Origin: an uncultured Lachnospiraceae bacterium
GTDB taxonomy: Bacteria > Bacillota > Clostridia > Lachnospirales > Lachnospiraceae
DNA length: 14,937 bases
Direction of reading: 5' to 3'
Assembly: GCA_958426095.1 (NCBI GenBank)
Contig: CATZYB010000041.1
Location: 1 to 14,937, forward strand
Made by a program: the position numbers and the translations under genes. The notes below the pieces were generated by a model. The model saw nothing but the letters and a program-made list of their open reading frames with translations. It did no database searches and was not told the DNA's origin. This document shows positions 1 to 7,814 of the stretch, in pieces. Numbering within the stretch: the first letter of the stretch is position 1; each line of letters starts with the position of its first letter.

Positions 1-237
1 CCCATCAGCCCGTCCTTCCACCTGGATATCCATCGTATCGTCGATGGACACCGTCCGTTTCAGGCTTACCTCCGCCCGGTAATTACTTCCTCCCTGCTTT
101 TGAAGCTTCCGGTGGACCCGGCTGCCGGCCTGCATCGCATCCACATCCTGCATGGCTCCCGTCTTCCGGCTGATATCCCCATTTCTCAAAATAAACTCCA
201 CCAGATTTCTCACCGAAACCCGCACCTCATGCTTCAC
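1..237 (-). CDS. ATP-dependent DNA helicase with nuclease-like N-terminus (partial, N-terminal 79 residues)
   Basis: The reading frame is open from 237 to the window edge and continues beyond it. The peptide begins MKHEVRVSVRNLVEFILRNG and contains AGSRVHRKLQ and, at the end, VEGRADG. This start resembles the large Rad3/DinG-type helicases of Lachnospiraceae and other clostridia, whose N-terminus carries a RecB/Cas4-like PD-(D/E)XK nuclease segment; the E-G-R-x-D string fits the first acidic part of such a site. The helicase motifs themselves would lie outside the window, so the assignment rests on the N-terminus only. I chose the GTG at 237 because GGAGGTGA lies just upstream at a workable distance. 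The in-frame ATG at 252 would place that Shine-Dalgarno inside the gene. Promoter not recognised; upstream lies the foldback element. Confidence 0.62.
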   Translation of the reverse strand, partial: MKHEVRVSVRNLVEFILRNGDISRKTGAMQDVDAMQAGSRVHRKLQKQGGSNYRAEVSLKRTVSIDDTMDIQVEGRADG

Positions 238-270
238 CCGTCTCACCTCCATTCCATAAAGCGCCTTTCA

Positions 271-621
271 TTCTGTATATTCCTTTCGGATATCAAAAAC
301 CTAACATTCATTTCAGCTTTGGCAATTAGCACAAAATCATAGATTGTTTGCAATTTTGGCAAAGATTTCGACGATTCCATAAGAAAACGGTAGGCAGATT
401 TTTGCGGTTTGCGAGCATAGCTTGTGCAGAAATCAACTGTTTGAGCCCTTTCAGGGCGAGTTTTGATTTCTGTACAAGAATAAGCGGCGCAGCAAACAAA
501 AAAATCAACGTGTTTTCATTGGAACGTCGAATCCCTTTGCCAAATGCAAATTTCTATTTTTTGCTAATTGCCACATATGAAATAAAGCACAGGCTTTTGA
601 TACCGAAATGTTCATAAAAAA
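271..621. repeat. Long imperfect foldback (inverted-repeat) element, about 350 bp
   Basis: The gene-free stretch 238-659 is mostly one large palindrome. Reading outward from an apex hairpin GCCCT-TTC-AGGGC (445-457), the arms match at 421-436 against 463-478 (15 of 16 bases, CAGAAATCAA/TTGATTTCTG perfect). They match again at about 352-375 against 525-550 (TTTGGCAAAG and TTCGACG blocks), then at 320-331 against 562-573 (TGGCAATTAGCA/TGCTAATTGCCA, perfect 12 bp), and at 284-298 against 595-608 (TTTCGG and TATCAAAA). Pairing positions sum to about 893-902 throughout, so it is one structure and not several chance hairpins. By eye the arms are very roughly 70% identical. It could be a MITE-like insertion, a decayed inverted duplication or a structured RNA. 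No target-site duplication is evident and exact ends are uncertain. Small ORFs in it (326-508 minus, 348-617 plus) look like by-products of the palindrome. Confidence 0.8.
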
Positions 622-652
622 TCCCCTCAACAGACTGTCCATTGAGAGGATT
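614..652 (-). terminator. Intrinsic terminator of the hisC transcript
   Basis: On the minus strand an 11-bp stem with one mismatch (AATCCTCTCAA at 652-642 pairing with TTGAGGGGATT at 630-620) with an 11-nt loop is followed by a six-T run at 621-616. It lies 8 nt past the hisC stop codon. Its T-run merges into the outer end of the foldback element. Confidence 0.85.
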
Positions 653-659
653 TCACCCT

Positions 660-1715
660 TTATTGGATATAAGCTTTAAGAAATTGAATCAGTGTTTCCA
701 TCTCCGAATCGGTTCCCACTGTAATTCTTAAATAGTTATCGATACGAGGCAGGCTGAAATACCGCACATAAATATTTTCTTTCCGCAGCGCTTCGAACAA
801 TTCCCTGGCCGGATACTTCGGATGGGTCACAAAAATAAAGTTGGCCCAAGGTTCATTAAACTCAAATCCAAGAGCTTTTAATTCTTTTGCCGCCCAGGTA
901 CGGGTATGGACGATTTTTTCAATGCATTCATTAAAATAATCCCTGTCTTTTACCGATTCAGCGCCAAGAACCAAAGACGTCTGATTCATTGTATAGGAAT
1001 TGAAGGAATATTTAAAATCATTCAGAGCCTTGATCACTTCCTCATTGCCGATGGCATAGCCGATCCGCATGCCTGCCATCGAACGGGACTTTGAAAAAGT
1101 CTGTACGACAAGCAGGTTATCATATTTTTCAATCAATTCCAGAGCTGATTTCCCTCCGAAATCGATATAAGCTTCATCCACAATGACCAGCACATCCCTG
1201 TTATGTTTCAGAATATCTTCAACAAACTCCAGATCCTCATACACAGATGTCGGCGCATTTGGATTCGGAAATACAACGCCGCCATTATCGGCATAGTAAT
1301 CTTCTTTCCGGATACGGAAATTCTCATCCAGAGCCTTTGTCTCATAAGGAATCTTAAAAGCATCTGCCCACACCGGATAAAAGGAATAGGTAATATCCGG
1401 GAAAAATATCGGTTTATCACTGTTAAAAAAGGTCTGGAAAGCCATCGCCAGCACATCGTCAGAGCCTACGCCGACAAATACCTGTTCTGGTTTCACATGA
1501 TAAAATTCAGCCAAAGTTTCCGTCAGCATACTGGCTGTCGGGTCCGGGTAGAGACGGAACCTGTCTGTCTCCAGGCATTCTGCCATCTTTACAACCCCCG
1601 GCGCCGGAGGATAAGGATTCTCATTCGTATTTAATTTGATCATTCCCGGCTTATTTGGCTGCTCGCCCGGTGTATAAGGCACAACCCGACGCACATAATC
1701 TCTCCATGTCTTCAT
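660..1715 (-). CDS. hisC: Histidinol-phosphate aminotransferase family protein
   Basis: A PLP-dependent fold-type I aminotransferase. HisC converts imidazole-acetol phosphate and glutamate to histidinol phosphate and 2-oxoglutarate in histidine synthesis; relatives also act on aromatic amino acids. Visible family signs are VVPYTPGEQP near the start, LNTNENPYPP, the NPNAPT loop, VDEAYIDFGG with the cofactor-contacting Asp, and TFSKSRSMAGMRIGY, in which the first Lys should bind PLP. At 351 residues it has the usual length. I prefer the ATG at 1715, 11 nt after GAGAGG; the in-frame GTG at 1724 would add three residues but sits only 2 nt from that site. It is the last gene of the prfA-side cluster, about 35 nt after the preceding aminotransferase, and ends at a terminator. 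No other his gene is in view, so the physiological substrate could differ; HisC is the best family name. Confidence 0.88.
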   Translation of the reverse strand: MKTWRDYVRRVVPYTPGEQPNKPGMIKLNTNENPYPPAPGVVKMAECLETDRFRLYPDPTASMLTETLAEFYHVKPEQVFVGVGSDDVLAMAFQTFFNSDKPIFFPDITYSFYPVWADAFKIPYETKALDENFRIRKEDYYADNGGVVFPNPNAPTSVYEDLEFVEDILKHNRDVLVIVDEAYIDFGGKSALELIEKYDNLLVVQTFSKSRSMAGMRIGYAIGNEEVIKALNDFKYSFNSYTMNQTSLVLGAESVKDRDYFNECIEKIVHTRTWAAKELKALGFEFNEPWANFIFVTHPKYPARELFEALRKENIYVRYFSLPRIDNYLRITVGTDSEMETLIQFLKAYIQ

Positions 1716-1750
1716 CCGTATCACAACCTCTCTTACCTCAAGTCATTTAT

Positions 1751-2938
1751 TCAGTCAAAATATGTCCCTGCCAAAGCTTTGAAGGCCGGCATAGAACGTT
1801 CGATCATCTCATAGGACACACAATAAGCAATACGCACATAACCCGGACAGCCAAAGCTGGAAGCCGGCACAAGCAGAAGGTGATGTTTCTTTGCCTCAGC
1901 GACAAATTCTTTTTCATCGGCCACCGGTGATTTTACAAAAAGGTAAAATGCCCCTTCCGGTTTGACACAATCAAACCCCAGGTCTGTCAGAGATTTATAT
2001 AAAAATTTTCTGTTCTTATCATAAGCTGCCACATCGGTCTGTTCGTTCAGACATTCTTTGATCATCAACTGCTGCAATGACGGCGCATTGACAAACCCCA
2101 GAACCCGGTTGGCAATAACTAAACCTTCCACGAGTCTCTGATAATCATCCACTTCTTTCGGCACGGCCAGGTAGCCGATCCGTTCACCCGGCAGAGAAAG
2201 GGACTTGCTAAAGGAATAGCCAATGATACAGTTACGGATATGCTTCGTCATAAACGGTACTTCCACCCCATCATAAGCCAGTTCACGATATGGCTCATCG
2301 GAAATCACATAGATGGAATGACCAATCCGTTTTTCCGCTTCCGCCAAAATAACCTGTAATTTATCCAACGTTTCCGCAGAATAAACGACGCCTGTCGGAT
2401 TATTCGGATTATTGAGGATCAAGGCTTTTGTCTTTTCCGTAATCTTTTCTGCCAGCATTTCCACATTTGGCTGAAATGTCGGCGGATTCGGCGGAATGAC
2501 GATCAGATTTCCCTGGTAGTTATGCACATAGTTGGTGTATTCGCCAAAAAACGGTGCAAAACAGATGACTTCATCGCCCGGATCCAAAATGGTTCTTAAA
2601 ACCACATTTAAGCCTCCGGCGGCTCCCACAGTCATGAGAATTCCAGTCCAGTCAAAGCTTGTCCCAAACCGTTCATTTAACGATGCAGCTACGGCCTCCC
2701 GAACCTCTTCATAGCCTGCATTACTCATATATCCATGGACATAAAGTGAATTGTCTCCATCCAGGATCCGTTTCATAGATGTCCGGACAGCTTCCGGCGC
2801 CGGAACACTTGGATTTCCCAGACTGAAATCATAAACATTTTCCGCGCCTACTTCTCTGGCCATCTCTTTGCCTTCTTCAAACAAGGCACGGATTACCGAA
2901 TTTCCCTGGACCAACTGTGTCATGCTTTTCGATATCAT
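1751..2938 (-). CDS. Class I/II PLP-dependent aminotransferase (aspartate aminotransferase-like)
   Basis: A 395-residue cytoplasmic transaminase of fold-type I, the usual length for the AspB/AAT group. In order it shows YDFSLGNPSVPAP (about 36-48), NNPNNPTG (176-183, amide contacts to PLP and substrate carboxylate), VISDEPYRELAYDG (211-224, Asp214 contacting the pyridine nitrogen and Tyr217), and GYSFSKSLSLPGERIGY (240-256) with Lys245 as the likely Schiff-base lysine and Arg253 as the phosphate-binding residue. The amino donor or keto-acid cannot be read from the sequence; aspartate, alanine or aromatic substrates are all possible. The ATG lies 5 nt after the prfA stop, and its ribosome binding site (GGAGGAAGAAGG) is formed by the last codons of prfA, so it is almost certainly cotranscribed and perhaps translationally coupled with prfA. 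hisC follows. Confidence 0.9.
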   Translation of the reverse strand: MISKSMTQLVQGNSVIRALFEEGKEMAREVGAENVYDFSLGNPSVPAPEAVRTSMKRILDGDNSLYVHGYMSNAGYEEVREAVAASLNERFGTSFDWTGILMTVGAAGGLNVVLRTILDPGDEVICFAPFFGEYTNYVHNYQGNLIVIPPNPPTFQPNVEMLAEKITEKTKALILNNPNNPTGVVYSAETLDKLQVILAEAEKRIGHSIYVISDEPYRELAYDGVEVPFMTKHIRNCIIGYSFSKSLSLPGERIGYLAVPKEVDDYQRLVEGLVIANRVLGFVNAPSLQQLMIKECLNEQTDVAAYDKNRKFLYKSLTDLGFDCVKPEGAFYLFVKSPVADEKEFVAEAKKHHLLLVPASSFGCPGYVRIAYCVSYEMIERSMPAFKALAGTYFD

Positions 2939-2943
2939 TTGAT

Positions 2944-4020
2944 TTAACCTTCTTCCTCCATGTTGCTTAACTTGGCGGCCTGGTCTGCTGCGGTCAGGCT
3001 GTCAATGATTTCATCCAGATCACCGTTCAGAATATCGTCCAGACGATGTAATGTTAATTTTATCCGATGATCCGTACACCGTCCCTGCGGGAAATTGTAA
3101 GTACGGATTTTCTCTGAACGGTCTCCTGTTCCAACCTGATTTTTACGGTTGGCGGCTTCTTCCTTTTTCTTCTTTTCCAATTCCAGATCATACAGTCTGG
3201 ACCGAAGAACTTTTAAGCCTTTATCCTTATTCTTTAACTGAGATTTTTCATCCTGACACGAAATAACGATACCCGTCGGAATATGGGTAATACGCACCGC
3301 AGAATCGGTTGTGTTTACACACTGTCCGCCGTTACCGGATGCACGGAACACATCGATACGTACATCGTTCATATCCAGCTGGACATCCACTTCTTCCGCT
3401 TCCGGCATGATCGCCACCGTGACTGTCGATGTATGGATACGTCCGCCGGATTCGGTTTCCGGTACGCGCTGTACCCGGTGAACGCCACTCTCAAATTTTA
3501 ACCGGGAATATACGCCGTTACCGCTGATCATAAATACAACTTCTTTAAAACCGCCGATACCGCTTTCATTGACACTCATCATATCAATTTTCCAACGCTG
3601 TTTTTCTGCATATTTCGAATACATGCGGAATAATTCTGCTGCAAATAATGCCGCTTCATCACCGCCGGCGCCGGCACGGATCTCAACAATAACATTTTTC
3701 TCATCCATCGGGTCCTTAGGAATCAAAAGGATTTTTAATTCCTGCTCGATTTCCCCAATTCGTCTTTTAGACTCAGCCATTTCTTCCTTGGCAAGCTCCC
3801 GCATCTCCTCGTCGCTTTCCATCTCCAAAAGCTCCAGGCTGTCTTCCACATTTTGTTTTTCCTGCTTATATTCCGTATATTTTTCTACGATTGGAGACAG
3901 GTCATTCTGTTCTTTCATCAGCTTGCGAAACCTTGGCTGGTCATTGACCACATCCGGATCATTCAACTCCTCCATTACCTGCTGATAACGGATTAAAATA
4001 TCATCTAATCTGTCAAACAT
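2944..4020 (-). CDS. prfA: Peptide chain release factor 1 (RF1)
   Basis: RF1 recognises UAA and UAG stop codons in the ribosomal A site and triggers hydrolysis of the peptidyl-tRNA ester. The 358 residues match the family length. The N-terminal third is a charged helical domain; IRAGAGGDEAALFA (114-127) is a conserved block; PET at 187-189, in HRVQRVPETES, is at the place of the PxT stop-codon-reading tripeptide of RF1 (RF2 has SPF). The catalytic GGQ is at 231-233 in ASGNGGQCVNTTDSA. Gln233 is the residue methylated by PrmC, encoded just upstream. ATG at 4020 has GGAGGG six nt before it. Spacing to prmC is 21 nt, so the methyltransferase and its substrate share a transcript. Confidence 0.97.
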   Translation of the reverse strand: MFDRLDDILIRYQQVMEELNDPDVVNDQPRFRKLMKEQNDLSPIVEKYTEYKQEKQNVEDSLELLEMESDEEMRELAKEEMAESKRRIGEIEQELKILLIPKDPMDEKNVIVEIRAGAGGDEAALFAAELFRMYSKYAEKQRWKIDMMSVNESGIGGFKEVVFMISGNGVYSRLKFESGVHRVQRVPETESGGRIHTSTVTVAIMPEAEEVDVQLDMNDVRIDVFRASGNGGQCVNTTDSAVRITHIPTGIVISCQDEKSQLKNKDKGLKVLRSRLYDLELEKKKKEEAANRKNQVGTGDRSEKIRTYNFPQGRCTDHRIKLTLHRLDDILNGDLDEIIDSLTAADQAAKLSNMEEEG

Positions 4021-4041
4021 AATTTTCCCTCCAATTGATTT

Positions 4042-4905
4042 CTATCTTCTTCCATAGACTACCCGGTCCAGGCCGGCCAAATCCCTGACCGTATGTATAT
4101 CCCGGAATCCATTTTCTGATAAAATATCTGAAACCGCTTCCGCCTGTTCACAGCCGATCTCAAAAAACAGCCATCCTTCCGAATTTAAATAGGTTTCAGA
4201 TGCTTCGGTAATTTTTTTATAAAATTCCAGTCCTTCATCAGCCCCTTCTAAGGCTAACCGAGGTTCATATTCTCTCACTTCCGGCATAAGTGTTTCGATG
4301 ACCGCCGCCGGAATATACGGCGGATTGGATACGATGACATCAAACCGGCCGTTCACCTTTTCAAACAGGTCGCTCTGCAGCCATAAAATATCATTGGCTC
4401 CCCGACCATCTTTCTCCCAGTTTTCCCGGTTAAATATACCATTCATCCGGGCAACTCTTAAAGCCTCTTCCGAAATATCCACGCCAATACCCCGGCCATA
4501 ACTGCCCAAAGCCATCAGACTGATAAGGATACATCCCGAACCGGTACACATATCCAGAAGTTTGCCGCCCCGGATATCCGCTTTCTTCAGAACCGTTTCA
4601 ACAAGCACCTCTGTATCCTGTCTCGGAATGAGTACGGCTTCATTGACCATAAAATCCAGTCCCATAAATCCGGCTGTACCTAAAATATACTGCAGCGGAT
4701 AATGGGTGCAGCGTCGCTCCACTGCCTCCTGATACCGCCGTTCTTCCTGCGGATCAGCTTCCGTATCCGCCTGTAAAAGATACTGGGCCCAATTTAGATC
4801 ACAAATATATTCTAACAGATACCTTGCTTCCATGGTACTGTTTTCAATTTGATTTTCTAAAAGGCGCTGTTCGCCTTCTTTTAATAATTGTCTTAATGTC
4901 TTCAC
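4042..4905 (-). CDS. prmC: Peptide chain release factor N5-glutamine methyltransferase
   Basis: PrmC (HemK) methylates the GGQ glutamine of release factors with S-adenosylmethionine. In 287 residues it shows the helical N-terminal release-factor-binding domain, the LIPRQDTEVLVE motif (92-103), SAM-binding motif I LLDMCTGSGCI (116-126), an acidic GVDIS strand end (141-145), and the N5-glutamine methyltransferase signature SNPPYIPA (193-200), in which NPPY binds the substrate amide. The start is GTG at 4905: its GTGA overlaps the TGA stop of the DUF1385 gene by 4 nt, and AAGGA lies about 10 nt upstream, a classic translationally coupled junction. It is followed by prfA, its substrate gene, an order common in Firmicutes. 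Confidence 0.95.
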   Translation of the reverse strand: MKTLRQLLKEGEQRLLENQIENSTMEARYLLEYICDLNWAQYLLQADTEADPQEERRYQEAVERRCTHYPLQYILGTAGFMGLDFMVNEAVLIPRQDTEVLVETVLKKADIRGGKLLDMCTGSGCILISLMALGSYGRGIGVDISEEALRVARMNGIFNRENWEKDGRGANDILWLQSDLFEKVNGRFDVIVSNPPYIPAAVIETLMPEVREYEPRLALEGADEGLEFYKKITEASETYLNSEGWLFFEIGCEQAEAVSDILSENGFRDIHTVRDLAGLDRVVYGRR

Positions 4906-5819
4906 TCTGTCAATTCCTTCTGAAACTCCCGCCAGTCATAAATAGCTTCAATGGATGCGATCGCCACTTCCAGCATCTCCATATCCGGTTCCTTTGTCGT
5001 AAATTTCTGCATCCAGAATCCCGGCTTGCTTACCACGCACACCAGCCCGGAATCATGCCGTCCGGCCCACTGAATGATTTCATAGGACACTCCGGCAATC
5101 ACCGGAACCATCAGGATACGGCAGACGACTTTCAACGCCATACTTTCCACCGGAAAAATCTGAAAAAAGAGCAAAAAAAACACAATACTTACGAACATGA
5201 CAATAAATAAAAAGCTCGTACCGCACCGTTTATGGAATCTTGAATACTTCGCTGCATTTTCCGGCGTCAGCTCTTCACCATGCTCAATGCAATTAATCGT
5301 TTTGTGTTCTGCGCCATGATACATAAACAGACGCTGTATATCCTTCATTCTTGAAATCAACACAATATAGCCAACAAAGATCAGCACCCGGACAAGTCCC
5401 TCAACAACTCCAAGGATCAGGCTGGAATCCGTCGCCCGACGGAATATATTCGAAATAAAGAAAGGCAGGACCATAAACAATCCGATTGATAAGGCCAGTG
5501 ATAATACCACTGTCAAAGCCATAAACCACTTATCTGAAGCCTTTTCCCTGTCAGAGGATTCCCTGGTTTCTTCATCTTCAAAAAAAGAAGCGGACCAGGT
5601 CAGAGTCTGCATTCCCAAAACGAGGGAATCTACAAAAGCAAATGCTCCGCGGATAATCGGAATTCCTGAAACGTGAAATCGTTTGCTATAGCTGATATGC
5701 TCATCCGACTTCACTTCGATTTCATGGTTCTCCTTGCGGACCGCAACCGCATACCGGTCTTTATGGCGCATCATGACACCTTCCATAACGGCCTGACCGC
5801 CAATATTTGCATATTTCAT
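4902..5819 (-). CDS. DUF1385 (YqhQ-like) membrane protein
   Basis: A 305-residue integral membrane protein of the DUF1385/YqhQ family; the biochemical function of the family is not established. Family signs are the N-terminal MKYANIGGQAVMEGVMMRH, the block YHGAEHKTINCIEHGEELT (167-185) and the HKRCGTSFLF segment (196-205). Hydrophobic stretches that should cross the membrane lie near residues 98-123, 134-157, 200-223 and 231-251. A charged segment about 81-97 (EDEETRESSDREK) precedes the first. ATG at 5819 has AGAGG 8 nt upstream. It is the first gene of the DUF1385-prmC-prfA-aminotransferase-hisC cluster, and its position directly upstream of prmC is conserved in many clostridia. No convincing dedicated promoter is visible, so readthrough from rpmE may contribute. 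Confidence 0.93.
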   Translation of the reverse strand: MKYANIGGQAVMEGVMMRHKDRYAVAVRKENHEIEVKSDEHISYSKRFHVSGIPIIRGAFAFVDSLVLGMQTLTWSASFFEDEETRESSDREKASDKWFMALTVVLSLALSIGLFMVLPFFISNIFRRATDSSLILGVVEGLVRVLIFVGYIVLISRMKDIQRLFMYHGAEHKTINCIEHGEELTPENAAKYSRFHKRCGTSFLFIVMFVSIVFFLLFFQIFPVESMALKVVCRILMVPVIAGVSYEIIQWAGRHDSGLVCVVSKPGFWMQKFTTKEPDMEMLEVAIASIEAIYDWREFQKELTE

Positions 5820-5839
5820 ATGTCATACCTCTATACAGA

Positions 5840-5860
5840 AAACGTGTCACAGACACGTTT
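5840..5860. promoter_or_regulatory. Perfect 9-bp inverted repeat upstream of the DUF1385 gene
   Basis: AAACGTGTC (5840-5848) and GACACGTTT (5852-5860) are perfectly complementary with a 3-nt spacer. On the minus strand the hairpin is followed only by a short T-rich tail (TTTTCTG), so it is a weak intrinsic terminator at best. It could be a second terminator behind rpmE, an attenuator in front of the DUF1385 gene (start codon 20 nt downstream) or a protein-binding operator. Function is not determined. Confidence 0.55.
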
Positions 5861-5880
5861 CCCCACATGCTATTGCATAG

Positions 5881-5914
5881 AAAAATAGGTTGAGATTTTA
5901 AAAAAACCTCAACC
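5881..5914 (-). terminator. Probable intrinsic terminator of rpmE
   Basis: On the minus strand GGTTGAG (5914-5908) pairs perfectly with CTCAACC (5894-5888) around an AT-rich loop that can partly pair (T-run against AAAA). It is followed by TATTTTT (5887-5881). It begins 18 nt after the rpmE stop. The short stem suggests partial rather than complete termination. Confidence 0.65.
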
Positions 5915-5932
5915 TTACCTGTAACATTCCTC

Positions 5933-6139
5933 TTATTCCTGAGTAATACCATACTTACGATTGAATTTATCAATACGGCCACGAGCTGCAACAGCTTTCT
6001 GCTGACCTGTATAGAAAGAATGGCATTTAGAACAAATTTCTACGTGAATTTCTGGTTTTGTTGAACCGGTTACAAATTCATTACCGCAGTTGCAAGTTAC
6101 TTTTGCCTGATAATATTTTGGATGAATTCCTTCTCTCAT
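5933..6139 (-). CDS. rpmE: 50S ribosomal protein L31, zinc-binding type
   Basis: L31 sits in the central protuberance of the 50S subunit and bridges to the 30S head. The 68-residue protein starts MREGIHPKYYQAKVTCNCGN, then VEICSKCHSFYTGQQK and GRIDKFNRKYG, all typical of L31. Cys16, Cys18, Cys36 and Cys39 form the four-cysteine zinc site, so this is the zinc-containing form and not the zinc-free paralogue YtjA/RpmE2. I set the start at ATG 6139 because GAGGTG precedes it by 6 nt and known L31 proteins begin at this point; the longer frame from a TTG at 6157 would run across the Shine-Dalgarno. It has its own near-consensus promoter in the rho-rpmE gap and a hairpin terminator after it. Confidence 0.97.
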   Translation of the reverse strand: MREGIHPKYYQAKVTCNCGNEFVTGSTKPEIHVEICSKCHSFYTGQQKAVAARGRIDKFNRKYGITQE

Positions 6140-6221
6140 GTTTTTCACCTCGCTCAAACTTTCTTATTATAAATTATAAAACTGACGAATCAATTTTGTT
6201 CATTATAAAAACAGCTTTTTT

Positions 6222-6250
6222 ATTATAGCATGGTTGAGAAATGCTTTCAA
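6222..6250 (-). promoter_or_regulatory. Sigma-A-type promoter of rpmE
   Basis: On the minus strand TTGAAA (6250-6245), a 17-nt spacer and TATAAT (6227-6222). Transcription would begin near 6215, leaving a leader of about 75 nt before the rpmE start codon. The hexamers and spacing are close to the ideal vegetative promoter. Confidence 0.85.
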
Positions 6251-6298
6251 GCTTTTTTTCAAAAATCTTCGACGAAAAATCACAGCAAAAATATTTCG

Positions 6299-7735
6299 TT
6301 AAAATATCTTAGTCCGCTTCATCATCGAAACGAAAGCTCTATTATCCTCGGTATGCATGAACATATCAAGGATCCTCTCCAGGGCCTCATCGGATTTCAT
6401 GCCATTCAGAGCCTTACGCATCGCATAGGATGCATCCAGTTCCTCCTTTGATAAAAGCAGTTCTTCCCGCCGTGTTCCTGAACGTGCAATATCCACCGCC
6501 GGGAAAATCCGTTTTTCTGAAAGTTTCCGGTCAAGCACCAATTCCATATTTCCAGTTCCTTTAAACTCTTCGAAAACAACATCATCCATCTTACTTCCGG
6601 TTTCCACAAGGGCCGTCGCAAGCACTGTCAGGCTTCCTCCCTCCCGCATATTCCGGGCTGCGCCAAAGAATTTCTTTGGCATATACAATGCGGCCGGGTC
6701 AAGGCCGCCGGACAACGTTCGTCCGCTCGGCGGAACTGTCAGGTTGTAAGCCCGGGCCAGTCGGGTAATACTATCCAAAAGAATGATAACATCCTTTTTA
6801 TGTTCTACGAGACGTTTCGCCCGCTCAAGTACCATCTCTGATACACGTTTGTGATGTTCCGGCAATTCATCGAATGTCGAATAAATAACTTCCACATTTT
6901 TACCGATAATAGACTCCCGAATATCCGTGACTTCCTCCGGCCGCTCATCGATCAATAAGATGATCAGATTTATATCCGGATGATTTGTCGTTACCGCTTT
7001 TGCGATCTGCTTTAACAGCGTCGTCTTTCCTGTTTTTGGCGGCGCCACGATCATACCTCGCTGCCCCTTGCCAATCGGAGATACCAGATCCATAATCCGC
7101 ATCGGAACGCTGGAACGTACCGTTTCAAGCCGGATTCTGTCGTCCGGAAAAATCGGTGTCATATCTTCAAAATTCATACGCCGGGTCGCTTCTCCCGGAT
7201 GAAATCCGTTAACAGATTTCACATATAACAGCGCGCTAAACTTCTCATTCTGGGTCTTTACCCGGATATTTCCTGCGATAATATCCCCGGTCTTCATATT
7301 GAAACGGCGAATCTGCGCCGGAGAAACATAAACGTCATTCGGCCCCGGCAGATAATTTTCACATCGGATAAATCCATACCCATCAGATAAGACCTCTAAA
7401 ATGCCATGGGCTATCTGCCCGCTGTCCAGTGCTTCAAGCGAACTGTCCATACGCATATCGTCCCCATCTGCGGCCGGCTCCGATGAATGTTCGTTTTTCT
7501 TTTCTTCACGGACCGTCTCTGTGGCCGGACGTTTTTTCTCTATACGGACCTGGCTTTTTTCCCGATGTTCTTTCTCCTCACGGACTTCGCTTTTTTCTTT
7601 ATTATATTTTTCTTCCAGTTCGCCCATAAGCTGAACCAGTTGTGCTTTTCTCATTGTGGATACATTCTTTACACCCTGCGATTTTGCCAGTTCTTTTAAT
7701 TGAACCAGCGACAAAGTTGCGTACTTTTCGTTCAT
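6299..7735 (-). CDS. rho: Transcription termination factor Rho
   Basis: Rho is a hexameric RNA-dependent ATPase/translocase that ends transcription. In 478 residues: an N-terminal SAP-like Rho_N domain (1-42, LSLVQLKELAKSQGV); a highly charged Lys/Glu/Arg-rich linker (about 43-95, repeated REEKE/RIEKKR); the cold-shock RNA-binding domain (about 108-175, LSDGYGFIRCENYLPG); and the RecA-type ATPase with Walker A APPKTGKTT (231-239), LLIDERPEEVTD, and Walker B VIILLDSITRLARAYN, followed by the Q- and R-loop region. Compared with E. coli Rho (419 residues) the extra length lies in the linker. ATG at 7735 has AAGGAGGA 7 nt upstream. rpmE follows on the same strand but from its own promoter. No convincing hairpin terminator follows rho. 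A leader of about 70 nt precedes it. Confidence 0.97.
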   Translation of the reverse strand: MNEKYATLSLVQLKELAKSQGVKNVSTMRKAQLVQLMGELEEKYNKEKSEVREEKEHREKSQVRIEKKRPATETVREEKKNEHSSEPAADGDDMRMDSSLEALDSGQIAHGILEVLSDGYGFIRCENYLPGPNDVYVSPAQIRRFNMKTGDIIAGNIRVKTQNEKFSALLYVKSVNGFHPGEATRRMNFEDMTPIFPDDRIRLETVRSSVPMRIMDLVSPIGKGQRGMIVAPPKTGKTTLLKQIAKAVTTNHPDINLIILLIDERPEEVTDIRESIIGKNVEVIYSTFDELPEHHKRVSEMVLERAKRLVEHKKDVIILLDSITRLARAYNLTVPPSGRTLSGGLDPAALYMPKKFFGAARNMREGGSLTVLATALVETGSKMDDVVFEEFKGTGNMELVLDRKLSEKRIFPAVDIARSGTRREELLLSKEELDASYAMRKALNGMKSDEALERILDMFMHTEDNRAFVSMMKRTKIF

Positions 7736-7814
7736 AAGTATCCTCCTTAAATTATGTACATATTGTTTCTATTTTCTGGGAAAATTAAGATCAGATGCGC
7801 CCACAGATATTTTC

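Noticed and set aside
100..342. 80-codon plus-strand ORF at the left end
   Set aside because: It is antisense to the N-terminus of the helicase and continues into the foldback, without a ribosome binding site.
326..617. Overlapping small ORFs on both strands in the helicase-hisC gap (60 and 89 codons)
   Set aside because: They arise from the foldback element, have no ribosome binding site and resemble no known protein; reading both arms of a palindrome gives such frames by chance.
6251..6298. Possible rho terminator in the AT-rich gap before rpmE
   Set aside because: Only a weak 6-bp stem (ACGAAA/TTTCGT) with a large loop can be drawn; not convincing.
7401..7699. Hydrophobic Phe/Ser-rich plus-strand ORFs opposite rho
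   Set aside because: They mirror the Lys/Glu-rich linker of Rho read backwards; not membrane proteins.
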